DNA of 63,932 nucleotides from an uncultured Planctomycetota bacterium (GTDB lineage Bacteria; Planctomycetota; Phycisphaerae; Sedimentisphaerales; UBA12454): contig CAINDG010000028.1 of the NCBI GenBank assembly GCA_903847315.1, forward strand, positions 1 to 63,932, in the 5' to 3' direction. Positions 1 to 8,908 of the stretch are shown here, piece by piece (position 1 is the stretch's first letter; the number at the start of each line of letters is the position of its first letter). The notes under the pieces are model-generated. The model ran no database searches. It was given only the letters and a program-made list of their open reading frames with translations, and had not been told where the DNA came from. A program made the position numbers and the translations under genes.

Positions 1-162
1 ACAAAAACCTTCCTCGATAATATTAGTATAGTCGAGAGATACTGTTATTCGGCAGAAGACCTTAACGGTGACTGCCTGCTGGATCTGTTGGATGCCCGCG
101 TACTGGCAGAACAATGGCTGTCATGCAATAGAACTCCGTCAGACCAGTGCTGGATAGACTAA
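1..162 (+). CDS. C-terminal end of a secreted protein with dockerin-like tail (partial)
   Basis: Only the last 53 codons are in the window, in frame 1, with TAA at 160-162. The visible tail contains D-L-N-G-D-C-L-L-D-L-L-D-A-R-V-L-A-E-Q-W-L. This is a dockerin type I-like calcium-loop plus helix pattern: D-x-N-x-D at the loop, then an amphipathic helix ending in A-x-x-W. Such tails are common at the C-termini of secreted proteins in Phycisphaerae planctomycetes. The upstream catalytic or adhesive part lies outside the window, so the function is unknown. A strong intrinsic terminator follows at once, so transcription of this unit ends here. Confidence 0.7.
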   Translation, partial: TKTFLDNISIVERYCYSAEDLNGDCLLDLLDARVLAEQWLSCNRTPSDQCWID

Positions 163-173
163 AAAAAATAACA

Positions 174-212
174 ACGGCCGGCCGTCTATTATTGACAGCC
201 GGCCGTTTTTTT
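174..212 (+). terminator. Rho-independent terminator after the dockerin-tailed gene
   Basis: ACGGCCGGC (174-182) pairs with GCCGGCCGT (198-206). An inner GTC/GAC extension closes a 7-nt loop, and a T-run follows. It lies 11 bases after the stop codon. Confidence 0.9.
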
Positions 213-279
213 GTATCATCCGCATAAGAGATTTAACTTTTAATCCGCCCAAGACAGGCAAGTTTGAAAGGAATCAAAA

Positions 280-2367
280 ATGCGGCGAATCATACCTTTT
301 CTTAGTGCAATTGTGCTTTTTTCAGGCAATCTATTCGGAAACGTCGAATATAAAAACTGCTCGTTTATCGTAACCTCGCCAAATTTAAAACAGCCCTTGT
401 TTATAGGCTCTGAAAAATTTCCAGTATTTGTGGAAACCAAACAGGAAAAAGTCTATTTGAAAGACACACCAAAGATAACTAAATCCGAGAACAGCCTGAC
501 CGCAGTCTGGACGCTCGATAAAGGGAAAACAGCAACAATCAATTTTACAGAAAATAAAAATTCATTCCGTATTAACCTCAAGGCGTCCGGCATTAATGAT
601 ATATACCAGTGGGGATTTTCAATAAGTGCAGCCGGCGATGAATATTTTACCGGCCTTATGGAACGGGTTGTCGATGGGAACCAGGTACTTTTGTGGGAGC
701 CTGGGATAACAGAAGCTATGAACCTGCGGGGCCAAACTATCACAATGTTAGTCAAGCCGACCGTTTCGCTCTATTGTCCATTTTACATATCATCACGAAA
801 TTACAGTCTCTTTGTCGAGGGAACATGGCCGGGCACATACGATTTTTGTAAATCAGAGCCCAATCTCGTTCAAATTACTTTCGAGGGGCCAGACGTTTCT
901 ATGATTCTTAATACCGCTGCCTGTCCTGCTGAACTTGTGAAGGCACATTCGCTCTATGTGGGACCGACGATATTGCCGCCAAAATGGATTTTTGGACCGT
1001 GGAGATGGAGAGACAACCATACTAACAGGGAAACCTATTATGACGGCACGAAAGTTACCGCTCCTTATAACAGCGAAGTTGTCGAAGATATACTTATGAT
1101 GAAAGCATTTGATATCCCGCTAAGCGTTTACTGGGTCGATAGACCCTGGGCAATTGGGCCGGATGGATACAGCGATTTCGAATGGGACCCGAACCGGATT
1201 CCGAACGCGACGAAAATGATTAAATGGCTGAAAGGTAAAGATATCCGCTTTGTGCTGTGGATAGCTCCGTGGATTATGGGAGATATGGCAAAAGAGGCTG
1301 TCGAAAAAGGTTATGACCTTAAAGGACAGGAAATGGCGCGTGATAATCTGTTTCGCGTTCATATAGATTTTACAAATCCCGCAGCTGTGAAATGGTGGCA
1401 GGAAAAAGGTATCGCGAAAGTTCTTAAACAGGGTGTTAAGGGATTCAAACTCGACCGCGCCGAGGAATTCGCGCCATCTGATAACGTAAACAAGGCTTTC
1501 AACGGTAAATTTTTAAGGGAATATCGCAACCAATATCCTGTTCTGTACGCGAAAGCTACTTATGACATCAGCAAAAAGATTTGCGGCGATGATTTTGTAT
1601 TAATGCCGCGAGCAGGCTATACCAACAGCAGCCGATATGCAGCGTTCTGGGGCGGCGATATCGGCAACGACAGCAAAAATAAAAAAGCAGTACCTGAAGC
1701 GCTTCGGACCGCGATTATAGCTTTGCAAAAGTCCGCCATAATCGGATTTCCAATCTGGGGTTCCGATACGGGCGGATATACTAAACTCAGCGACCATGAA
1801 GTAACCGCAAGATGGCTGGGGTTCAGCTGTTTTTGTCCAATAATGGAAGTGGGGCCGATGGAAGATAAAGGGCTGTGGGACCTTATAGAAGAGCCGCATT
1901 ACGATACGCAGCTTATCGCTATCTGGAGGCTCTATTCTAAAATCCATGAAAAGCTTGCCGACTATTCATACGGTCTTGCAAAAGAAGCGAGAAAAACCGG
2001 TATGCCGATGGCAAGACCGCTGTTTTTGGTTTATCCCCGGCAACAGCAGGCGTGGAACGACTGGCAGACATATATGTACGGGCCTGATATTCTTGTGTCC
2101 GCTATCTGGAAAAAAGGAAAAACGCAGCATACTTTATATCTGCCGGCAGGTGAAAAATGGGTCGATGCATGGGATAAAAAGAAAATATATACCGGCGGTC
2201 AGAATATCACAGTAGATGCCCCTCTTTATAAGATACCGATATTCATACGCCAAGGTTCTAAAAGAGACATGGGCGACCTCAATGCTCTTTATGAAGAGTC
2301 GATGAAAATCGCTGCCAAAAAGCCTGACCTTGAAAAACTGCAAAAGCTCGAATTTCCACAAAAATAG
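280..2367 (+). CDS. Glycoside hydrolase family 31 (alpha-glucosidase/alpha-xylosidase type), secreted
   Basis: 695 aa. Residues 1-20 form a signal peptide (M-R-R, hydrophobic core, then small residues), so the enzyme is exported. The centre is a GH31 (beta/alpha)8 barrel. The nucleophile is Asp392 in G-F-K-L-D-R-A-E-E and the acid/base is Asp460 in F-W-G-G-D-I. The K-x-D and W-G-G-D pattern resembles the alpha-xylosidase/YicI side of the family more than the classical W-x-D-M-N-E glucosidases. Family members are retaining enzymes that cleave alpha-linked glycans; the exact substrate cannot be read from sequence. GAAAGGA lies upstream of the ATG. The next gene on the opposite strand abuts the stop with no gap. 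Confidence 0.92.
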   Translation: MRRIIPFLSAIVLFSGNLFGNVEYKNCSFIVTSPNLKQPLFIGSEKFPVFVETKQEKVYLKDTPKITKSENSLTAVWTLDKGKTATINFTENKNSFRINLKASGINDIYQWGFSISAAGDEYFTGLMERVVDGNQVLLWEPGITEAMNLRGQTITMLVKPTVSLYCPFYISSRNYSLFVEGTWPGTYDFCKSEPNLVQITFEGPDVSMILNTAACPAELVKAHSLYVGPTILPPKWIFGPWRWRDNHTNRETYYDGTKVTAPYNSEVVEDILMMKAFDIPLSVYWVDRPWAIGPDGYSDFEWDPNRIPNATKMIKWLKGKDIRFVLWIAPWIMGDMAKEAVEKGYDLKGQEMARDNLFRVHIDFTNPAAVKWWQEKGIAKVLKQGVKGFKLDRAEEFAPSDNVNKAFNGKFLREYRNQYPVLYAKATYDISKKICGDDFVLMPRAGYTNSSRYAAFWGGDIGNDSKNKKAVPEALRTAIIALQKSAIIGFPIWGSDTGGYTKLSDHEVTARWLGFSCFCPIMEVGPMEDKGLWDLIEEPHYDTQLIAIWRLYSKIHEKLADYSYGLAKEARKTGMPMARPLFLVYPRQQQAWNDWQTYMYGPDILVSAIWKKGKTQHTLYLPAGEKWVDAWDKKKIYTGGQNITVDAPLYKIPIFIRQGSKRDMGDLNALYEESMKIAAKKPDLEKLQKLEFPQK

Positions 2368-3174
2368 TTATGTACACAAAAGTTTGAAAGTTTTCATTGT
2401 TTGCTCGGCGGCGGTTTGCGAATCGGGCCAAGGCGAGGCCTCGGCGGATAAAAAACCATCATAGCCAATAGACTTTAGAGCATCTACGGCGGATTTTAAA
2501 TCAATATGTCCCATTCCTGCGGGCTTACGGTCGCTGTCAACAAAATCTACATAACCGATAAATCCGGCGGCCTTTTTTATACTCTCGGCGATGTCCATCT
2601 CCTCAATATCCATATGAAATAAATCGGCGAGAAGTTTTATATTGTCCTCACCTGCTTTTTTTATAATTTCTATGCCGTCCGCAACCGTATTTATCACATC
2701 GGTGCTTAAATGGCTTAAAGGCTCAAAAAGAAGGTCAACATTTCTCTGTCGGGCATATCGGCCTAATTCATTGAGACATTCTGTAAGTCCGGCCAGAGCA
2801 TCTTCCCTGTTATTTTTGCCGATATTGCCCTGCATCGAGCCTATTTTTGCAGGAGCATTGAAAATCGCTCCGAAATCAATCATTCTTTTGATAAATTCAA
2901 TCGCCTTGGCACGAACCGTTTTGTCCGGACTTGTCAAAGTAAGATTATGCAGTACTTTCCCGGCACCTGTCGCTACGGCCGAGAGGACTATCTGATTATC
3001 GCTGAGAAGTTTCTGTAAAAATTTGGCGTCAATCTCATCTGCACTAGCCGTAAAGAGCTCAACACCATCAAAACCGATTTTTTTTGCTTTGGGAATGCAT
3101 ATTGAAATGTCATCCTGAAAAATCCAAGCCCCCTTCAGGGACTTGACAGTAGAAATTGTAACGCTCGATTTCAT
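2368..3174 (-). CDS. Sugar phosphate isomerase/epimerase (xylose isomerase-like TIM barrel)
   Basis: 268 aa from the ATG at 3174. The frame stays open further upstream, but that would overlap the next gene by about 200 bases. An ATGGA sequence sits a suitable distance before this ATG; an alternative in-frame ATG lies at 3186. The AP-endonuclease-2/xylose-isomerase-like barrel shows the usual metal-ligand motifs: Glu in L-F-E-P-L, Asp and His in A-D-L-F-H-M-D, G-H-I-D-L, and Glu in S-A-E-A-S-P. Family members isomerise or epimerise sugars and hydroxypyruvate. Which substrate applies here cannot be told. The gene is convergent with, and directly abuts, the GH31 gene. Confidence 0.85.
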   Translation of the reverse strand: MKSSVTISTVKSLKGAWIFQDDISICIPKAKKIGFDGVELFTASADEIDAKFLQKLLSDNQIVLSAVATGAGKVLHNLTLTSPDKTVRAKAIEFIKRMIDFGAIFNAPAKIGSMQGNIGKNNREDALAGLTECLNELGRYARQRNVDLLFEPLSHLSTDVINTVADGIEIIKKAGEDNIKLLADLFHMDIEEMDIAESIKKAAGFIGYVDFVDSDRKPAGMGHIDLKSAVDALKSIGYDGFLSAEASPWPDSQTAAEQTMKTFKLLCT

Positions 3175-3247
3175 AAAAATTTCCATCCTGATGTTATATT
3201 TGAAAAAAAACAGCTGAAAGGAGTCGCAAAAATCTTTATTTGATTTC

Positions 3248-4795
3248 CTACTTTTTAAGCCTCCATTTCCATGCATTTGACCAATCAAGTTTGTAGATTT
3301 CGACAGGTCCATAGTATTCGTCGTAAAACTCATACACTTTAGTGCCGACTTTGTTGCATAAAATGTCGGCAATGACATTGGAGCGGAATTCTGGCATCTT
3401 GTCCGGCAGTTTTCGAAAGCCCTGAGGTGGCCTAATGTACCAGGAAGTCCTGACCGCATATTCAAATGATTGTGAATAAGCCCACTGCAATAAGTCCTTA
3501 AGTGTCATGGTAACATCGGTTTCAACAAAATATGGGCCGTATATATACTTATCATGGCCAACCCAAAAAATAGGGTCCGCATATACCCTTTCTTTTGGGC
3601 CAACCACTTTGGCCACTTCATCAACAACACGGTTGAAATCTGCATCATGCTGCTTATACAGTAAAAGCATAACCGGGGGCAGCGAAGAGATTATATATAT
3701 CAGTATTATGGCACTTTTGATAGCCCAATACAGCTTTTTTGAGTCGTGTAGATAGGAGAATTCACGTAAACGAAAAATTAACCTGACAATGAGTATGCTG
3801 AAGAAAGGTATTGTAACAACAAGGTAATCCGGAATACGGTTAACGCTAAAAAACGGCAGAGCCAGTATGTAAACAGCCACAACAGTCGCTGCGAATTTAT
3901 CTTCAGCTGTAGATTTGCACCATGCTAACAGCCAGCTCATAAACATAACCAAAGCAATGGGAATGCCAAATGGTAATTGAAAAAAACTTTTCCATCGTAC
4001 CATTTCATTTTGTATTACCGAAAATTGTAAACGGTTTGAATGCATTTGCACAATAAAACTTACACCGGGCTGTCTGGTTGCCCAAAAAACATAAAATATA
4101 TAAGGTAAAATTATCAACATAAAACCCGCTATCGCCCATATTACAAATCTAAGCAAATGCGGGTTTTCCTTCCACATAATCCAAGCAATGCTTACCGCGA
4201 CTACCATAGTAAAACCATTTGGATGAGCCAGAGAAGCCAAACCTGCTGTTGTTCCCGCCAGAAAAGCTATCAACAAACGGTCGCGGCGAAAGTATGAAAT
4301 CATCAGCCACAGGAAAAGTAATGCCAGAGCAGTATAGAGCATCTCCGGCCGACAGCGGCGACAATTACTCCAAAACCAGGGATTTATAATGACTGCCAGA
4401 CAAATAAAAAAGCTTTGCTTGTTTTTGAAGAACTGCTCGACAATATGATAAAGGATAACCACCGCCAGCACCCCCATCAATAAAGCCGGCAAACGAGAAA
4501 TTGCAATGCTGTAGCCTGCGATCTTAAATAATCCCGCACATATAATGGGCAATATAACCCGAGGGGGCAGATAATAAATTTCCATTCCACCCAAATGATA
4601 TATAAACGGATGCCGCAATACACCTGTTTCGGCAAGTTCGTGGCCAAGTGAAGCATCCCATGCTTCATCCATGTAAATCCGCGGCACAGAACCAAGATAA
4701 AACACACCCAACAAAAGCTGGAAAGTACATAGTAAAAACAGGTGCATAAAACGAATTTTGCCGGCAGTCAATATATTTGAATTATCGGTAGTCAA
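3248..4795 (-). CDS. GT39/PMT-type polytopic glycosyltransferase
   Basis: 515 aa with about ten to twelve hydrophobic segments. The first extracytoplasmic loop carries Y-M-D-E-A-W-D, the Asp/Glu motif that members of this family use with polyprenyl-phosphate-sugar donors. The start is a TTG at 4795, supported by GAAGAGGG 7-8 bases upstream. The first in-frame ATG is 16 codons later and lacks a comparable ribosome site. Such proteins transfer sugars from lipid carriers to lipids or proteins on the periplasmic face. Acceptor and donor are unknown. Two further GT39-like genes lie near 48 and 54 kb. Confidence 0.8.
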   Translation of the reverse strand: MTTDNSNILTAGKIRFMHLFLLCTFQLLLGVFYLGSVPRIYMDEAWDASLGHELAETGVLRHPFIYHLGGMEIYYLPPRVILPIICAGLFKIAGYSIAISRLPALLMGVLAVVILYHIVEQFFKNKQSFFICLAVIINPWFWSNCRRCRPEMLYTALALLFLWLMISYFRRDRLLIAFLAGTTAGLASLAHPNGFTMVVAVSIAWIMWKENPHLLRFVIWAIAGFMLIILPYIFYVFWATRQPGVSFIVQMHSNRLQFSVIQNEMVRWKSFFQLPFGIPIALVMFMSWLLAWCKSTAEDKFAATVVAVYILALPFFSVNRIPDYLVVTIPFFSILIVRLIFRLREFSYLHDSKKLYWAIKSAIILIYIISSLPPVMLLLYKQHDADFNRVVDEVAKVVGPKERVYADPIFWVGHDKYIYGPYFVETDVTMTLKDLLQWAYSQSFEYAVRTSWYIRPPQGFRKLPDKMPEFRSNVIADILCNKVGTKVYEFYDEYYGPVEIYKLDWSNAWKWRLKK

Positions 4796-4922
4796 TTATA
4801 ACCCTCTTCTGCTTAATCCGGCACACATATACTCATTTCTCCATTAATATGAATCTTTTACTCATTATTATATTTGCTCAGAATATGAAAATCAAGTTTT
4901 GTGCAACACTACATTAATAAAT

Positions 4923-6320
4923 TTATCTGACCGGAAGTTCTTTATAATAAATCTTTTCATAAGTTCCGACCTGAGTCAACTGCTTTTCAATTTTGCCCGC
5001 ATCGCCAACGATAACAATATTCATATTTTCAGGTTTTATATATTCTTTAATAACACGATTAACATCGTCAACCGTAATGCTATTATAATTAATCACCTCT
5101 TTTGACAAATCATCAATAGTAAATCCTCTCATAATCGCTTTGAGTATTTTATCTGCTATCGAAGCCGGGGTTTCCAATTGCAGCGGAATCGCACCGCTTA
5201 TATAAGCCTTGGCCTTAACCAATTCATCTTCGGTTATTCCCTTATCAATAAGTTTTTTCAATTCGGTCTGTATCAACTGATATGTATTAAGCATTTCCTG
5301 ATTACGCGTCGAGGTGGTTATACTCAAAATTCCATAGTCAAAATTCATATCGTAACGGCTGCCGATGGCGTATGTTTTGCCGCCTTTGGCTCTTACCGCA
5401 CTCATCAATCTCGATGAAAAATCGCTGCCGCCCAGGACATAATTAATCAGCAGATATTCATAATAATCCGGCGACTTGCTGCTGATTGCCCATTGATTTA
5501 AATAAATTACGGCCTGTGTCATATCCGGCTTATCTACAACCCTGAATTTACCTTTTTTCGTAAAATCAGGTTTAGGCTGCACCCGCTGCCGGGGTTCTGC
5601 CTGTTTCCATGAACCGAATTTTTCCGTTATCTGGGCCAGCATCTGCTCTTTTGAAAAATCTCCGATAACAAGCAACATGGAATTGTTCGGACAATAATAT
5701 CTTTGATAAAAATCCCGAATATCTTTGGGGCTGATTCCTTCCAGGCTGTTTTTTGTATTCGCACGTCCTAAAGGATGTTCAGAACCAAATAACAAAAGCT
5801 GACCGTGATTAGACGCAATTTTATCCTTATCGGTAAAGTCCATATTCACAGTATTAAGCATTTCTTTTTTAACCCGATTAATCCCCTGCGGCGGAAAAAC
5901 CGGATTCAATATAACATCCGCAAGGATGTCAAAACCTGCGCGGGAATGTTCACTGAGTATATTCAATCCAATCGTTGTGTAGTTCGACTGCGAAGATATA
6001 CTTAATTCGCCGCCGATTTCAGCAATTTTGTCGGCAATCTGGTCGGAGGTCATTGACAGGGTTCCTTCCTGTAACAACCGAGCTGTCAAATCCGCCAGTC
6101 CCTCTTTGCCAAGCGGCCCGTCAATCCTTCCCGCCCTGACTACAACCCTATAAGAAACCGTAGGCTGCTCATGATGTTCTATCAGCATTACTCGCAGACC
6201 GTTCGGCAGCGTAACATCATTTACCGGTGGATAATTTATCAACCCTTTCGCAGGCTCAGCGATTGTATATCCAGCCGTAAACAGTAAAACCGTTAAAAAA
6301 CCGTATTTAATATAATTCAC
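4923..6320 (-). CDS. M16 peptidase family, non-catalytic (beta-type) subunit
   Basis: 465 aa, exported (signal peptide about 1-21). Two M16 halves are visible. The zinc-binding H-x-x-E-H of the family is replaced by D77-L-T-A-R81, so all three ligands of that motif are gone. Residues 311-324 (A-K-G-G-K-T-Y-A-I-G-S-R-Y-D) contain the Arg/Tyr pair that the non-catalytic subunit contributes to substrate binding. In M16B heterodimers an active and an inactive chain form a clamshell that degrades peptides. The catalytic partner is the gene just upstream (6333-7715), 12 bases away. This is the last gene of the long cysteine/Fe-S operon. Confidence 0.92.
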   Translation of the reverse strand: MNYIKYGFLTVLLFTAGYTIAEPAKGLINYPPVNDVTLPNGLRVMLIEHHEQPTVSYRVVVRAGRIDGPLGKEGLADLTARLLQEGTLSMTSDQIADKIAEIGGELSISSQSNYTTIGLNILSEHSRAGFDILADVILNPVFPPQGINRVKKEMLNTVNMDFTDKDKIASNHGQLLLFGSEHPLGRANTKNSLEGISPKDIRDFYQRYYCPNNSMLLVIGDFSKEQMLAQITEKFGSWKQAEPRQRVQPKPDFTKKGKFRVVDKPDMTQAVIYLNQWAISSKSPDYYEYLLINYVLGGSDFSSRLMSAVRAKGGKTYAIGSRYDMNFDYGILSITTSTRNQEMLNTYQLIQTELKKLIDKGITEDELVKAKAYISGAIPLQLETPASIADKILKAIMRGFTIDDLSKEVINYNSITVDDVNRVIKEYIKPENMNIVIVGDAGKIEKQLTQVGTYEKIYYKELPVR

Positions 6321-6332
6321 GAGTCACCTTAA

Positions 6333-7715
6333 TTAAAAAATCGACTTAATAAACCCGGCAAGACCGACGAGGAAATTTCTTTCCTTAGGCTCAAAACAAA
6401 CTATTTTCATATTGTCTTTATTAAAGTATCTGTTGGCAACGCGAATAATATCTGCCTGCGTCACACTCTGAATTTCCTCATCAACCTTGTAAAACAACTT
6501 ATAATCGCCTCTGACTACCTCAGAATAACCGATACTTGAGGCAAGTTTTTCCGCATAATATCTTTCAAATACCTTTTCTGAATGCAACTGATTTCTGGCT
6601 TTCGTAAATTCATTGTCCTCGAGTCCGCTGGTTTTGATATTTTCCAGCTGCTGTAAAATATTTTTCTGGATTTTGCCGGATAAATGAGGCAGATGCGCCG
6701 CCGCGAAAAACATAAGGCCGTTATTGCGTCCTTCCTCCTGGTCAGCAACGAACTTCTCTGCGATTTTTTTATCTTTAACCAGCACTTTCCATAAACGCGA
6801 ACTTCTGCCATCCGCCAGGCAGTTAAACAACAACTCAAGAGCGGCCCTGTCTTTATCACGTGCACCGGCGGTATAAAACGCCATAACAGTGACAGGAATC
6901 GGCAAGTCGGTCTGGGCATTATTTATCGCGGAGATTTTGTCTTTTTGAATGATCATTTCGGGCCTGCCGGGAACCTTGGCAGATTTTATAAAGCCAAACT
7001 GGGCTTCGGCCATTTTAATAACCTGCTCAGCCTGAACATCGCCGACAATAATCAGTACTGCATTATTCGGCGAGTAAAAAGTGCTAAAAAACTTTTGGCA
7101 ATCCTCAACACTGAACTTTGCAATATCTTCCATTCTGCCTATAGGCCCGAATTCATAAGGATGTCCCGGAAACAAAAACTGACGAACTTTTTTATCCATA
7201 GAACCAATCGGGTTGTTATCTACAGTCAGCCGATATTCTTCCATTACAACCTGACGTTCGGTATCGAGGATGCTCTGGTCCAGTTTCAGCCAGGCCATCC
7301 GGTCTGCTTCCAGTTTCAAAATCAGCTCGAGCTTGTCGGCAGGAATCCTCTCCCAGTAAACGGTGGTTTCATCTGATGTAGCGCCATTACAATATCCCCC
7401 TGCCTCTTTAATCAGGCGGAAATGATCCTGCGGTCCGAAATTTTTGGAGCCCCGAAACATCATATGCTCAAAAAGATGTGCTATCCCTTTAAGGCCGTTC
7501 GGCTCATCGGCGCTGCCGACGTTATACCATACCTGAACAGCCGCAACGGGCATCGTGTGTTTTTCCAGAATTAAAACCTTCAGCCCATTTGCCAAAGTAT
7601 GCGAGACAATCTCGTATTGTCTGCCGTCGGTTTTTTCCGCTGCCTGCAAACAATTTAAACTATCCGCAATAAAAAATACTGATATTGCAACGATGATTAT
7701 GGAGACAGATTTCAT
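6333..7715 (-). CDS. M16 zinc peptidase, catalytic (alpha-type) subunit
   Basis: 460 aa, with an N-terminal signal peptide or anchor (about 1-26). The inverted zinc motif is H80-L-F-E83-H84 in I-A-H-L-F-E-H-M-M-F. A Glu near residue 159-160 (V-V-M-E-E-Y-R) sits at the spacing expected for the third ligand. Together with 4923-6320 it should form a periplasmic or membrane-associated peptidase. AGAGGA precedes the ATG. The gap to nifS upstream is 25 bases, so it probably shares the operon transcript. Confidence 0.93.
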   Translation of the reverse strand: MKSVSIIIVAISVFFIADSLNCLQAAEKTDGRQYEIVSHTLANGLKVLILEKHTMPVAAVQVWYNVGSADEPNGLKGIAHLFEHMMFRGSKNFGPQDHFRLIKEAGGYCNGATSDETTVYWERIPADKLELILKLEADRMAWLKLDQSILDTERQVVMEEYRLTVDNNPIGSMDKKVRQFLFPGHPYEFGPIGRMEDIAKFSVEDCQKFFSTFYSPNNAVLIIVGDVQAEQVIKMAEAQFGFIKSAKVPGRPEMIIQKDKISAINNAQTDLPIPVTVMAFYTAGARDKDRAALELLFNCLADGRSSRLWKVLVKDKKIAEKFVADQEEGRNNGLMFFAAAHLPHLSGKIQKNILQQLENIKTSGLEDNEFTKARNQLHSEKVFERYYAEKLASSIGYSEVVRGDYKLFYKVDEEIQSVTQADIIRVANRYFNKDNMKIVCFEPKERNFLVGLAGFIKSIF

Positions 7716-7740
7716 TTAGTATCCTCTGAATTATTGCACT

Positions 7741-8898
7741 TTACTTTACAAACGGACTAAGCTCCCTTAAACGATTGACAATCGCAGGCATTTTTTCAAT
7801 TACAAAATCCACTTCATCTTCCGTATTATATCTGCTCAGGCTAAACCTTATCGAGCCATGAGCGGCGGTAAACGGCACACCCATTGCCCGCATAACGTGG
7901 CTGGGCTCAAGTGAGCCGCTGGTGCAGGCAGAACCGCTGCTGGCGCAGATTCCGAACTGGTTAAGCAAAAGCAAAATCGCTTCGCCCTCGATAAATTCAA
8001 AACTGATATTTGTAGTATTCGGCAGACGATTAATCTTATCGCCGTTGAGCATCGCGCCTGTACAGGTTTTTAAAATCTCGTTTTCAAGTTTGTCGCGGAG
8101 TTTTTTAACTTTCGTGTTTTCTCCATTTATGGTTTTTAAGGCAAGTTCGCTCGCTTTGCCGAGCGCAACAATGCCGGCGACATTTTCCGTTCCTGCCCGT
8201 CTGCTCTTTTCCTGATGGCCGCCGACGAGAAAAGGCGAAATCCGCGTGCCCTTCTTTATGTAAAGCACACCAACACCCTTGGGGGCGTGAAGCTTATGGC
8301 CGCTGAGACTCAAAAGGTCAATATTGCTTTTGGAAAGATTCAAAGGAATTTTGCCGACCGCCTGGACGGCATCGGTATGAAAAACAATACCCTTTGTCTT
8401 GACAATTTCAGCGATTTTATCAATCGGGAAAATTACACCTGTTTCATTATTAGCGTACATTATGGAAACTATCGCAGTATTCTCATCGACCTGAGATTTG
8501 AGCTCTTTAAGGTCGATTTGGCCATACTTATCAACGCCAAGCTCGATAAGGGTATAGCCCAAAGACTGCATTTCACGGCAGGTCGCAAGGACTGCCGGAT
8601 GCTCGACACGAGTTGTAATAATTTTCTTCTTTTCAGGCAGAGCGGCAAGAACGCCTTTTATCGCGGCGTTATCGCTTTCTGTTCCACAGCTTGTAAAAAT
8701 TATTTCCGAACTGTCGCAGCCGAGAAGCTGGGCAACCGCCTCTCTGCTGTGTCTGATATATTTTTCGACCTGGCCGCCAAAAGTGTGCATACTCGAAGGA
8801 TTGCCGTAAAGGTCGGTCAAAAACGGTTTCATCGCCTCAAAAACTTCATCGGCAACTTTTGTCGTAGCATTATTGTCGAAGTATATTACCTTTGACAT
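7741..8898 (-). CDS. nifS: Cysteine desulfurase, NifS/IscS type
   Basis: 385 aa, PLP-dependent. Lys202 in S-L-S-G-H-K-L-H carries the cofactor. Cys325 in S-S-G-S-A-C-T-S-G is the mobile persulfide cysteine of class I desulfurases. It takes sulfur from L-cysteine and hands it to the scaffold NifU, encoded 10 bases upstream. Cysteine itself is made by cysE and cysK of the same operon. No nitrogenase genes are visible, so this is a general ISC/NIF-type assembly pair. Confidence 0.95.
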   Translation of the reverse strand: MSKVIYFDNNATTKVADEVFEAMKPFLTDLYGNPSSMHTFGGQVEKYIRHSREAVAQLLGCDSSEIIFTSCGTESDNAAIKGVLAALPEKKKIITTRVEHPAVLATCREMQSLGYTLIELGVDKYGQIDLKELKSQVDENTAIVSIMYANNETGVIFPIDKIAEIVKTKGIVFHTDAVQAVGKIPLNLSKSNIDLLSLSGHKLHAPKGVGVLYIKKGTRISPFLVGGHQEKSRRAGTENVAGIVALGKASELALKTINGENTKVKKLRDKLENEILKTCTGAMLNGDKINRLPNTTNISFEFIEGEAILLLLNQFGICASSGSACTSGSLEPSHVMRAMGVPFTAAHGSIRFSLSRYNTEDEVDFVIEKMPAIVNRLRELSPFVK

Positions 8899-8908
8899 TT
8901 GTCTATCC

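Noticed and set aside
3175-3465. N-terminal extension of the sugar-isomerase ORF
   Set aside because: It would overlap the GT39 gene by about 200 bases and is not isomerase-like; a ribosome site supports ATG 3174.
8215-8895. 226-codon plus-strand ORF
   Set aside because: It is the exact complement of nifS, with no ribosome site and no recognisable motif.
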